The notes under the pieces: generated by a model
Told to the model about the DNA's origin: nothing
The model's input: only the letters and a program-made list of their open reading frames with translations
The model's database searches: none
Assembly (NCBI GenBank): GCA_036389835.1
Contig: DASVWC010000105.1
Location: 166,305 to 230,304, forward strand
DNA from: AC-37 sp036389835
GTDB lineage: Bacteria; Actinomycetota; Thermoleophilia; Solirubrobacterales; Thermoleophilaceae
Length of the DNA: 64,000 nt
Reading direction: 5' to 3'
Program-made: the position numbers and the translations under genes
Shown: piece by piece, positions 15,911 through 23,789 of the stretch
How positions within the stretch are numbered: the first letter of the stretch is position 1
Layout: the number at the start of each line of letters is the position of its first letter

Positions 15911-18616
15911 GTGAGGCCGTCGCTCGGCGTGCGCGTCGCCTTGGTGCCGCTGCTCTGGCTACCCGCCGCGCTGGCCGCCTGGGCCTACGCCTCGACCCAC
16001 GACCTCGCCCGTACTTGGCGCGAGCTCGTCTCCGGGCGCGCGGTGACCTGGCCGCCCGCCCCCAAGCCGGGTCCGCGACCCGGCCCGGTCGAGGCCGGGC
16101 ACGCCCTGCTGAACGATCTGCTCGCGGCCCTGCGGCCGGCGGGCCTCGGTCTGCTCGTGCTCGCCGTCGCGATCGCTCTCAGCCGAGTCGCTCATCGCCG
16201 GCGCCGAGCAGCGGCGACGGCGACGTGGGAGCTGCGGCTCGGCCGCGACGACCTCGCCAATCCGTACCGGGTCCAGGAGGCGTTCGAGGGGATCGTCGGA
16301 GCGGCGTCGGCGCGCTGGTACGAGCGGATCTGGCGCGGCCAGGACCACTTCGCCTTCGAGGTCCACCGCCTGGCGGACCTGTCGGTCCGCTTCACCGTGA
16401 CCGCGCCGCGTCCGCTGCTGCCAGCGCTGCGCGGACCGCTCGAGGACCTCTACCCCGACGTCGAGCTCGTCGAGCTGACCGACCGGCCCACGCCGTCCGG
16501 CTGCGTCGTGCGCCTCAAGAAGGGGCGCTCGTTCGTGCTCTCGATCCAGACGACGCGCAACTACGAGCACGCCTTCGCGGAGTCCCTCGTCGCGCTGCTC
16601 TCCGCGCTCGAGGGCGAGCTTACGGTGCAGCTCGTGCTGACCCCGGCGCCGGGTCTCGTCCACCGGCGCGCCCGCAAGCTGCTGAAGCGCCGTGAGCGCG
16701 GGCTCAACCAACGCGACCGCCGCGATCCGGTCGACCCGGGCACCGACTCGGTCGTCGAGGCAAAGGAGCTCAAGGGGGCGCTAGAGCTCCAGCACCGCTC
16801 GCTGCTGTGGTTCGACCTGCGCGTCGGTGGCGGCGACGCGACCGAGGTCAGGCGCGTGGCCGGGCTGTTCGCGCAGCTGCGTTCGGAGAACGAATTCGCC
16901 CGCCGCGACATGCGCGTGCGCCGCGCGCTCTACGCGCGGCGCCTCGTGTCCGCGCTGCCGAACCCGCTGCCGAGCCCGCGCACCGGGATCCTGTCGACGT
17001 CGGAGCTGCCGACGCTGTGGCAGCTCCCGCGCGCGCGCGTGAAGCATGCGCGCCTCGCTCGCGCGACCGTCCGCCGCGCCGTCGCCCCGCCCGAGGTCGA
17101 GCGCGACGAGGAGCGGGTCCTGATGCGCGACGAGCGCGGGTCGGTAGCGCTCGCTCCCGACGACCGCAAGTACGGGCACGCGCTCGTCGGCGGCCAGGGC
17201 GGCGGCAAGAGCTCGGTGATGGCGCGGCACTTCATGAACGACGCGCGCGACGGCGAGCGGGCGGTTGTCCTGGTTGACCCGAAGGGCCCGCTCGGCGAGC
17301 TCTGCCTCGGGCTCGTTCCGCCAGGGCGAACCGTCCACTACCTAGACCTCGGCCACCCCGAGATCGGTTTCAACCCACTTGGCATCGACGCGAGCGCCGG
17401 CGCGCGCGCGGCCGTATTCCTGCAAGCGCTGATCGAGGCGAACCCGCCGGGCGCGATCCAGGCGGCGTCCGACTCGTTCCTGCGCCAGGCGGTCGCCGCG
17501 GTGTGCGCGGTCGAGCGCACGCCGACGCTCTGGCACGTCTACCGGATGCTCGACTTCGGCGACTCGCCCTACCGCGAGACAGTCATCCGGCGCCTCGAAC
17601 AGGTCCCGGGCGCCGACTTCGCTCGCCACTACTGGCGCCGCGAGTTCCCGGCGCTGCTGTCCGATCGCGGCTTCGCGGCGCAAGCGCTCAATCCGCCGCG
17701 CAACAAGCTCGAGCGGCTGATCTCCACGCGCGAGATCGACACCCTGCTGCGCCATCCGGTCACGCTCGATCTTGAGGGCGCGATCGAGCGCGGCGAGGTG
17801 CTGATCGTCGCCGGCGCCAAGGCGGCCGTGGGCGAGGACAACACGGTGCTGGTCACCCAGCTGTTGCTCCAGCTACTGCACCGGGCGATCCAGGCGCAGC
17901 AGGACCTCCCCGCCGAGCGGCGCCGGCGCGTCTCGCTGCTGATCGACGAAGCGCACAACGTCCTCACGCCGTCGGTGGCGAAGATGCTCGCCGAGGGCCG
18001 CTCGGCCGGGCTCGAGGCGGTCTTCGCCTGGCAGTACTCCGCGCAGATCCGCGACGAGGTGATCCGCTCGGGCGTCCGTTCGCTCTTGCAGTCGATCTCG
18101 ATCTTCCGCATGCGCGAGATGGAGGACGCGCGCTCGCTCGCCGGCCTGGCAATGGAGGTCTATACCGACCGCATCTCCGTCGACCAGGAGGAACAGGAGC
18201 GGCTGCGGTTCTCGGCCGACGACATCGTCAAGCTCCCGATCCATCGCGCGATCAACCTCTGGATCGCCGACGGCGTGCCGCGGGCAGGATTCGTCGCCGA
18301 GACGCTGGCGATGGAGGAGCTCCACGACGAGAACCTCGCCGCGCGCCACCTGGCGGCGCAGCGCGAGCGCGGGGCGCACCATCCAGCGCGCCTGCCGGAG
18401 CCGCTCGCGGGCGAGTCGGGGCCGAGCACCCCGGACGATGTTCCCGAACCGAGGCCGGGGCGGCGGGCGCGGCGGTCCGCGCGCGAGCCGCGCCGAACTG
18501 CGCGGAAGGGTCGTTCCGGAGGAACCGCTCCCGCGGCCGCGCCGGGGGCGGCGCTCCAGCTGCCGCTCGACGCGGCCGGCGCGAGCCCCGTCGACGACCT
18601 CGACGGCGAGCCGTGA
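15911..18616 (+). CDS. virD4: VirD4-type coupling protein
   Basis: A 901-residue protein starting at GTG 15911. Two N-terminal membrane segments (residues about 7-27 and 70-92) precede a large cytoplasmic ATPase. Walker A is GGQGGGKSS at about 426-434 (just before VMARHFMND) and Walker B is SLLIDEAHN at about 675. The C-terminal tail of about 100 residues is Pro/Arg/Gly-rich and probably unstructured. It would bring the relaxase-DNA complex to the channel and pump DNA. The stop overlaps the start of the replication-relaxation gene, consistent with a coupled role. Confidence 0.88.
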   Translation: MRPSLGVRVALVPLLWLPAALAAWAYASTHDLARTWRELVSGRAVTWPPAPKPGPRPGPVEAGHALLNDLLAALRPAGLGLLVLAVAIALSRVAHRRRRAAATATWELRLGRDDLANPYRVQEAFEGIVGAASARWYERIWRGQDHFAFEVHRLADLSVRFTVTAPRPLLPALRGPLEDLYPDVELVELTDRPTPSGCVVRLKKGRSFVLSIQTTRNYEHAFAESLVALLSALEGELTVQLVLTPAPGLVHRRARKLLKRRERGLNQRDRRDPVDPGTDSVVEAKELKGALELQHRSLLWFDLRVGGGDATEVRRVAGLFAQLRSENEFARRDMRVRRALYARRLVSALPNPLPSPRTGILSTSELPTLWQLPRARVKHARLARATVRRAVAPPEVERDEERVLMRDERGSVALAPDDRKYGHALVGGQGGGKSSVMARHFMNDARDGERAVVLVDPKGPLGELCLGLVPPGRTVHYLDLGHPEIGFNPLGIDASAGARAAVFLQALIEANPPGAIQAASDSFLRQAVAAVCAVERTPTLWHVYRMLDFGDSPYRETVIRRLEQVPGADFARHYWRREFPALLSDRGFAAQALNPPRNKLERLISTREIDTLLRHPVTLDLEGAIERGEVLIVAGAKAAVGEDNTVLVTQLLLQLLHRAIQAQQDLPAERRRRVSLLIDEAHNVLTPSVAKMLAEGRSAGLEAVFAWQYSAQIRDEVIRSGVRSLLQSISIFRMREMEDARSLAGLAMEVYTDRISVDQEEQERLRFSADDIVKLPIHRAINLWIADGVPRAGFVAETLAMEELHDENLAARHLAAQRERGAHHPARLPEPLAGESGPSTPDDVPEPRPGRRARRSAREPRRTARKGRSGGTAPAAAPGAALQLPLDAAGASPVDDLDGEP

Positions 18617-19677
18617 CCGTCGCTGCGAGCTACGTCGAGGCACACCGCTACGACGGCGCCGCGATCGAGCACTCCGAGCGAGAGCGGATCGTCGCGTGCG
18701 CCGTGCAGCCGCGCGACATGGCGATCGTCCGCGACGTCTGGCGCCACAAGTTCCTGACCGCGCCGCAGCTACGCGAGCTGTGGTGGCCGGGGCGGTCGGT
18801 CCAGGCCGCCGACCGCCGCCTGCTCGCGCTCTTCCGTGCCGCGCTCCTCGAGCGCTTCCGCCCGATCGCGCGCCGCGGCTCGTTCCCGTGGACCTACCAC
18901 CTCGGACGCGAAGGCCACCGTCTGCTCCAGCGCAGCGGGATCGTCGCGACCGGCGCTCGCTTCGCGCCGCGCGCGGTCTACGACTATGGCCACGTCCTGC
19001 ACGAGCTCCAGCTGAACGCCTGGGTCCTCGCCTACCGCCGGGCGGTCGGCGATGCCCTCGTCTCCTGGGAGGGCGAAACACACATCGAGCCGCCGCGTGC
19101 CGCTCGGCGAGCCCAGCTTCGGCTTGAGGACGACTGGTCGGTGGAGGGCCTACGCGACGCGCGGGCGCGCCCGCTGCGCCCCGACGCCGTGCTTGAGATC
19201 GCCCGCGACGCCCGCGAGGTCCAAACATTCCTGATCGAGTACGACCGGACACGCCGCGTCGACAAGAACTTCGAGAAGTTCCGCCGTTACGACGCGTACC
19301 TGACGTGGTGGTGGCGGCACACCGTCTCCATCGATCACGGCGGGCCGCCCTTCGTGCTGTTCGTTTGCCAGGACGAGGGCCAGCGAGAGCGCTTCCTGGC
19401 CACCGCTGACGAGGAGCTGACCGGCCACCGGTGGCACCCCAGTGCGCCGCCGGACCGCCACGAGCACGCCGGACGGCGCCGCATCCTGTTCGCCGTCGAG
19501 CAGGACGCGCACGCGGGAGTGCTCGAAGCCTGGCGGTTGCCACCGTTCCCGTCGGGTCATCCGGCGCGCCACGGTGAGGTGCGCCGAGTGCGGATTGGAC
19601 GCTCCGTCTCTGACTACGGCGGCGATTCGAACTGTGCGCGGGGAGCTCCGCAACACGCGGCCGCACTCGGCGCATGA
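18613..19677 (+). CDS. Replication-relaxation family protein (candidate relaxase)
   Basis: GTG 18613 overlaps the VirD4 stop. The 354-residue protein begins with a winged-helix-like region (VWRHKFLTAPQLRELWW) followed by an alpha/beta domain with PDAVLEIA, FLIEYDRTRR and KFRRYDAYL. These motifs resemble the Replic_Relax family of actinobacterial and Firmicutes plasmids; EYDR plus K-x-x-x-Y also looks like a restriction-endonuclease-like core. It is the last gene of the transfer operon and the only relaxase candidate in the window. No MOB-type three-His motif is seen anywhere. It would act at the candidate origin 2.4 kb downstream. Confidence 0.7.
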   Translation: MTVAASYVEAHRYDGAAIEHSERERIVACAVQPRDMAIVRDVWRHKFLTAPQLRELWWPGRSVQAADRRLLALFRAALLERFRPIARRGSFPWTYHLGREGHRLLQRSGIVATGARFAPRAVYDYGHVLHELQLNAWVLAYRRAVGDALVSWEGETHIEPPRAARRAQLRLEDDWSVEGLRDARARPLRPDAVLEIARDAREVQTFLIEYDRTRRVDKNFEKFRRYDAYLTWWWRHTVSIDHGGPPFVLFVCQDEGQRERFLATADEELTGHRWHPSAPPDRHEHAGRRRILFAVEQDAHAGVLEAWRLPPFPSGHPARHGEVRRVRIGRSVSDYGGDSNCARGAPQHAAALGA

Positions 19678-19784
19678 GACTGAGGCGGCTAGATGCTGAC
19701 GCAGCAGATCAACGATCTGCTGGGCCTCTTCAGCGGTGAAGCAATCGCGTCCTTTCATACGAGTAAGCCGATGCGCAGAGGGAC

Positions 19785-20333
19785 CTACGGCGGCGCGGTG
19801 GCGTCCGCAGGACTGCGGCGCGGTATGGGAACCGCCGCCGCCGCCCGGCCCACCTTGTGCAGCAGGTGGGCAGCAACAGACTGACTGGTATTCGGGCTGG
19901 CCGGTTTCCTCTTCCGACGCTCGCCTGCAGCGAGCCGAAGGAGGTCGGCGTGCCTAGGATCGCCGCGTCGAAGGATGAGGTACGACTGGGGGGGACGCAG
20001 AGGGAGTTCCGTCGGTCGCAGACGCCGCGGACGCAACACCTCAATCGCATAGGCGGTCTCACACCCGGCGAAGTAGGCGTCGAAGAGGTCGCGCGGAACG
20101 CCGGCCCGCCCGGAAACGCGCCTCCACAACGACGACGGCGGTGCGGCCAATACGCGCCCGACATCGAACGTACCCGTCACGCGCTGGTCCGGCGACGATG
20201 AGTAGATAAGCACGGGTGTGCCAGGAGGAAACGACGGGCGGCGACGGCGTAGCTCCACAGTTTTCGTCCCGTTGAGGATCGCGTCGGCATAGGCCGGTCG
20301 GATCGACATGAGCACCGCCGAGTCACTCACCAT
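19785..20333 (-). CDS. ASCH-domain protein
   Basis: A 182-residue protein whose first 125 residues match an ASCH/PUA-like fold: SIRPAYADAILNGTKTVELR is the characteristic opening, followed by a YSSSPDQRVTGTFDVG strand pair. ASCH domains bind RNA or modified nucleotides. The C-terminal 55 residues are basic and low-complexity and may be disordered. The gene overlaps the end of the PIN-GNAT-ASCH gene by 7 bp on the same strand, so the two are co-translated and probably act together. It is convergent with the transfer operon. Confidence 0.75.
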   Translation of the reverse strand: MVSDSAVLMSIRPAYADAILNGTKTVELRRRRPSFPPGTPVLIYSSSPDQRVTGTFDVGRVLAAPPSSLWRRVSGRAGVPRDLFDAYFAGCETAYAIEVLRPRRLRPTELPLRPPQSYLILRRGDPRHADLLRLAAGERRKRKPASPNTSQSVAAHLLHKVGRAAAAVPIPRRSPADATAPP

Positions 20334-22030
20334 TCCACCTCGCCGCTTCGGCGGATCGCCTCATACTCCTCGTACCCGATGGTGGTGAGTCCCTGCGGAT
20401 TGAACCCGTCACCGCGCAGCGCACGCACCTCGGCGAAAGGAACGGGACGCGGATAGGGCACGTACATCGAGAAGCGCAGCGCCAAGGCGTGTCCGTCATG
20501 TTCGCCGCCGCGGATGACGTGGCCGCGGATGTTCTCAGGCTGATAGACACCCATGCCACCGAACTCGACGAACAGGTCGTCGGGATCATCGATGACAGCG
20601 TCGAAGACGCGCGCCTCGCCGATGATCGCCTTTGCCGGGTCGGTGAGGTACAAGAGCAGCGGAGCGCCCGGTTGCGCCGCGTCAAGCGATTTCGGGTAGC
20701 AGTAGTACGCGTTGTCGGTCCGCAGCAGCAACCGTCGGGCATCGACGCTTCGGCTGAGCTGCCCCTGCTGGCCGACGTATTCAACTAACGAATCGGCCCA
20801 ACGGCGGTGGATTGGCACTACGAGTGCCCGGCGACCAGACAAGGCAAAGCGCGCCGGGTGCAGCAGGCGCTCGAGTTCGGCGACCGTCCATCTCCTGACT
20901 TCGCTTTCGTCGTCTCGCGCGACTAGGGCGCCATCCGCGTGGTCCCACTCGAACCGAGGCGTGGTGGCCGCCGGCGCGATCGCCCAGCGGTCCGCCGGCA
21001 CATTGGCGCCGCCTGGTAATGCGAAGAGGACCGGCGCTTGGCCCTCGGCGAACTTGTCCAACTCCGCATCCTCAACCCGAGCCCGAAGCAGGTGTTTCCC
21101 GAGCACGAACTCCACCGTGTCGTCCTGATAGCGCCGTGCTGAAACGCCTTCAACCAGAAAACCGAACCCCGCAAAGAATCCGATCAGATCCGCGTGGCGG
21201 GATGAAATGGTCACGTAGGCCTTCTCGAACCCGTCCTGGACCCAGCCACGCATCTCGGACCACAGGAGATGGGGACCGAGCGCGCTGTCCCGAGCTGCGG
21301 CGTCCACGTAGAACGCAGCCAGCTTCAGGACGCGCTCGTCCTTCCTGACGCTAATTGCCGCGGCGGCCAAGCGCCCTTCATATTCGCCGACCGTGATTCG
21401 GGTGTCCGCTTTGCGGAGGCGACTGGTCAGCCAGCCCGAGAAGTCGGGGTAGTCCGCGGCGAGTGGTTCGAGCACGCGACGGATCCCAGCCTCGTCGCGG
21501 TCGCGGTCTGCTGCACGAAGCGTGATCGACGAAAGCTGCAGACCGAAAGCGTCAGGCTGTGCAGCGACCTGCTGGGCGAGGCCATGTGCGTCCGTGATGG
21601 CAATCCCGAACTTCGCCGCATCTCCCCGCTTCGCATGAAGCGCGCGATCGTTCGTGACGAACACGTCGCGGCCGATGAGGTGGTGGGTGGCCAGCTGGCG
21701 GCAGTCACGGCGGTTGTGCTCCTCTGCACGGGAGCCAGGCTGTGCACCGGGGAACAGCTCGTGCTCGAGGCGCCCGGCGAGCGCGTCGCGCTCGCCGTGG
21801 CGCTCGGCCGGCAGCGCCACCGGTCCGAACGCACGCAGACGTTTGAGCCGTTCCTCACGCAGCCGGAGATCCGGCGTGCGGGCGACCTCCTCGAATGCCT
21901 CATCGCTGACGGCTAGGTCAAGACGGCCAGCGATACCCGCACGAATCACCTGGATCAAGGCGGCATCCGCCTCTTCGAGGGGGCTCAGAAAGTTCTGAGC
22001 ACACGAGGTGTCGAGCGTTGCGGACAGCAC
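20327..22030 (-). CDS. PIN-GNAT-ASCH three-domain protein (toxin or defence effector candidate)
   Basis: A 567-residue protein. Residues 1-150 form a PIN nuclease with acidic residues Asp7 (ATLDTSC), Glu44 to Glu48, Asp109 (RRDCRQL) and Asp128 (FVTNDRAL). Residues about 165-315 form a GNAT acetyltransferase-like domain (ITVGEYEGRLAAAAISV, then KAYVTISSRHADLIGFF and GFGFLVEG). Residues about 385-567 look like an EVE/ASCH-type beta barrel (YYCYPKSLD, LLLYLTDPAKAIIGEARVF). Combining an RNase, an acetyltransferase and a nucleotide-binding barrel suggests action on tRNA or its modified bases. The ASCH partner gene overlaps its end. Confidence 0.72.
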   Translation of the reverse strand: MLSATLDTSCAQNFLSPLEEADAALIQVIRAGIAGRLDLAVSDEAFEEVARTPDLRLREERLKRLRAFGPVALPAERHGERDALAGRLEHELFPGAQPGSRAEEHNRRDCRQLATHHLIGRDVFVTNDRALHAKRGDAAKFGIAITDAHGLAQQVAAQPDAFGLQLSSITLRAADRDRDEAGIRRVLEPLAADYPDFSGWLTSRLRKADTRITVGEYEGRLAAAAISVRKDERVLKLAAFYVDAAARDSALGPHLLWSEMRGWVQDGFEKAYVTISSRHADLIGFFAGFGFLVEGVSARRYQDDTVEFVLGKHLLRARVEDAELDKFAEGQAPVLFALPGGANVPADRWAIAPAATTPRFEWDHADGALVARDDESEVRRWTVAELERLLHPARFALSGRRALVVPIHRRWADSLVEYVGQQGQLSRSVDARRLLLRTDNAYYCYPKSLDAAQPGAPLLLYLTDPAKAIIGEARVFDAVIDDPDDLFVEFGGMGVYQPENIRGHVIRGGEHDGHALALRFSMYVPYPRPVPFAEVRALRGDGFNPQGLTTIGYEEYEAIRRSGEVEW

Positions 22031-22103
22031 GGCGGTGAGCGTAGATCGAACCGTTCCCGTCGGCTAATCCGGGCGCGGAAGACCGCACGCCTTGATCGGC
22101 GGC

Positions 22104-22151
22104 GTTGATCTGTAGCTGTTGATCTGTAGGTGTTGATGCTTGGAGATCAAC
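22104..22151. repeat. Iteron-like 14-bp tandem repeats
   Basis: Two tandem copies of GTTGATCTGTAGST (22104-22117 and 22118-22131; S is C in the first and G in the second) are followed by a third partial copy, GTTGATGCTTGG (22132-22143), and by the inverted core GATCAAC (22145-22151). A further CTTGATCGG lies just upstream at 22091. They start 7 bp from a large inverted repeat. Such clusters are typical of protein-binding sites at plasmid origins of transfer or replication. Confidence 0.65.
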
Positions 22152-22157
22152 AGTCTG

Positions 22158-22308
22158 CCGCCCCGCCTCCGGCCCAGGTTCCGCTATGCGCCTGGCCTTT
22201 CGAGGAAGGGGGTCCGCCGCTCACGCGCCGGACCCCCTTCCCTCGACCTGCTAGGTAAACCTGGCGGCCAGGCCAGGCGTGACGGTCGGAGGGCCTGCGG
22301 CGGGGCGG
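22158..22308. other. Nested imperfect palindrome, candidate origin of transfer or replication
   Basis: Three inverted repeats nest inside one another. CCGCCCCGCC (22158-22167) pairs with 22299-22308, with GGCCC (22171-22175) pairing with 22291-22295. CGCCTGGCCT (22189-22198) pairs with 22270-22279. A 16-bp stem (22201-22216 with 22229-22245, one bulged C, 12-nt loop) forms the tip. There is no T-run after any arm, so a simple terminator is unlikely. It lies between the transfer operon and the ssb-primase region, where an oriT would be expected. Confidence 0.55.
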
Positions 22309-22664
22309 CGGGAAGTGGGCGTAGGCAGGAGCAGTCAAGGGGGAGGTCGTGAGCAAGACGCCGGGGGGAAACCGTCGAGTTTGGGTTGATGGGAGCAGCG
22401 GTGGGGCGGGCGGACGTGGGGATCGAGTTGTGGGTGCGGAGCGGATCGTCCGGGGGAGCTCGAGCGGTTGTTGGTTTCGGCGTCTGTGTTGCTCCCGGTG
22501 ATCGGCGTGCTTCGTTCGACGAGCGGCGCCGTCTTCGACGTGCCACCCCTCTGAGGTCGGCGCGGGCGACTCGCGCCACGCCCGCGGTCGTGGCCGACTG
22601 ACGTACCCGGACACCCCGGCCTCCTGGGGCACGGACGCGCGGCGGCATCCGAGAAAGAGCGTGA
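22309..22664. other. Non-coding stretch after the palindrome
   Basis: Frames exist on both strands but all are Arg/Ser/Pro-rich without a ribosome site or recognisable motif. The sequence contains G-runs such as CCGGGGGGAAACC on the plus strand. I find no gene here. It probably belongs to the origin and control region before ssb. Confidence 0.4.
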
Positions 22665-22709
22665 GCCCCCCGAGCGGGGGCCAGGTTCCGCGCCCGTTCC
22701 TCCTTACGG
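22665..22709 (+). promoter_or_regulatory. Leader box, copy 2 (hairpin, GGGGCCA, 16 bp, CTCCTTA)
   Basis: A GCCCCC/GGGGGC hairpin (22665-22681, 5-nt loop) overlaps GGGGCCA (22677-22683), which is followed after 16 bp by CTCCTTACGG (22700-22709) and 19 bp after the start of that box by an ATG at 22719. CCTC of the box can pair with GAGG before the ATG. The order and spacing match copies 1 and 3. It lies 340 bp upstream of ssb. Confidence 0.5.
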
Positions 22710-22718
22710 CAGAGGCGC

Positions 22719-23050
22719 ATGGAACCGGCAAGGGCTCAAGCAGCCGTCGTCGTCAGGCACTCGGTCCTGGCAAGCGAGCGCGCTACGGCGCTGCAGGCGG
22801 GAGCCCGTCGGCCCAGCGGGGCTTCGCTTCAGCGGCGGCCGTCCAGCGAGCTGGGATCCCCGGTCCCTGAGGCGGGCCGTGTGCCTGCCTGCGGCTCGAG
22901 CTTCGGCGCCTGCGGGACTGCGCGCAAGCCGCTCGCTGCGCTCGGGCTCGGCCTGACGGCCGCCCTGCGGGTGCGCTCCGCCCGCGTCGTTGGCGCCGGT
23001 TGTCCGCCTTGTCAGTCACCGACCCGCCCACGAGGGCGAAGGAGGACCCC
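22719..23050 (+). promoter_or_regulatory. Hairpin-rich leader upstream of ssb (doubtful 111-residue frame inside)
   Basis: The stretch holds many short inverted repeats: AGCGAGCG (about 22774) with CGCTCGCT (about 22931), and CGGCC-TGAC-GGCCG (22949-22962), whose TGAC loop recurs in the leaders at 32890 and 34129. A frame from ATG 22719 ends in an ATGA overlap with ssb and would encode 111 residues, but its composition is Arg/Ala/Ser-rich with weak codon bias, so I treat the region mainly as a structured leader. Translation through it could still couple to ssb. Confidence 0.45.
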
Positions 23051-23440
23051 ATGAACAGCTGGAACGGAATCGGCCGCCTCACGCGCGACCCAAAGTTCCT
23101 CGAGACCGACGGCGGGACCGCGATCTGCAACCTACGGATCGCCGTCGAGCGTCGCGGCAAGGGCGTCGACTACTTCGACGTCAAGTGCTTCGAGGGCCAG
23201 GCGCACGCCTGTGCCGAGCACCTCACGAAGGGCCGGCAGGTCGCCGTCACCGGCCGCCTGCGTTTCGAGGAGTTCGAGACGCAGGAGCGCGAGTACGCCT
23301 CGCGCGTCTACGTCGTGGCCGACCGCGTCGAGTTCCTCGGCCGGCGCCCGCGCCAGGACGAGGGCTCCGAGGAGTCCGAGCAGCCCGCCGAAGAGCCCGC
23401 CCCGGTGGGCGCCTCGGCGGACGGTGCCGGCTCGTCCTGA
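23051..23440 (+). CDS. ssb: Single-stranded DNA-binding protein
   Basis: A 129-residue SSB. ATG 23051 has an AAGGAGG site 6 bp upstream. The OB fold begins NSWNGIGRLTRDPKFLETDG and includes NLRIAVERRGK, DYFDVKCFEGQAHACAEHL, KGRQVAVTGRLRFEEFE and SRVYVVADRVEFLG. The tail is acidic (DEGSEESEQPAEEP) but ends GAGSS rather than the usual DDDIPF-type hexapeptide. It would coat transferred single-stranded DNA in the recipient. It opens a block with the small protein and primase that follow, like the leading region of conjugative plasmids. Confidence 0.9.
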   Translation: MNSWNGIGRLTRDPKFLETDGGTAICNLRIAVERRGKGVDYFDVKCFEGQAHACAEHLTKGRQVAVTGRLRFEEFETQEREYASRVYVVADRVEFLGRRPRQDEGSEESEQPAEEPAPVGASADGAGSS

Positions 23441-23501
23441 CCCCGGCGGAGGGCCCGCGGCCATCTCGGTCGCGGGCCCACGTCCGACCGCCAGGTTCGC
23501 G

Positions 23502-23789
23502 ATGACCGTTCACCGAAGCCAAGACGCGGCGGCGCTCCAGCGCCAGCTCGCACTCCAGGAGCAGCGCGAGCAGCAGTCCGCGGCGCTCTGGCGCATGAGT
23601 CCGCTTGAGCGCGAGCGCGCGATGTGGGCGGGCGAGCTCAGCCTGCGTCAGCTCTGCGAGTGGTCCGCGCGCCGGCCGCAGGAGGTACCCAAGCTCGGCG
23701 GCGAGTTCGCCTGGATCGTGATGACGACGCCGGAGTGGGCGGAGGCCGCCGACGTGGCGAACGCCAGCGCCAGGCGGACTGAGCGATGA
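23502..23789 (+). CDS. Small conserved-looking ICE protein between ssb and primase
   Basis: A 95-residue hydrophilic protein from ATG 23502. It has a Gln-rich helix (LQRQLALQEQREQQSAALW) followed by MSPLERERAMWAGELSLRQLCEWSARRPQEVP and a short hydrophobic GEFAWIVMTTPEW. The last codons overlap the primase start (ATGA), indicating translational coupling. No known domain is recognised. Its position suggests an accessory role in replication of the element. Confidence 0.7.
   Translation: MTVHRSQDAAALQRQLALQEQREQQSAALWRMSPLERERAMWAGELSLRQLCEWSARRPQEVPKLGGEFAWIVMTTPEWAEAADVANASARRTER

Noticed and set aside
22104..22151. CRISPR-like repeats
   Set aside because: Repeats are 14 bp, directly adjacent and only two to three in number, with no spacers and no cas genes.
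22201..22245. Rho-independent terminator
   Set aside because: The 16-bp stem is not followed by a T-run on either strand and it lies inside larger nested repeats.
22147..22731. Two overlapping minus-strand frames across the palindrome region
   Set aside because: They read through the inverted repeats, are Pro/Arg/Ser-rich, and lack a ribosome site and any motif.
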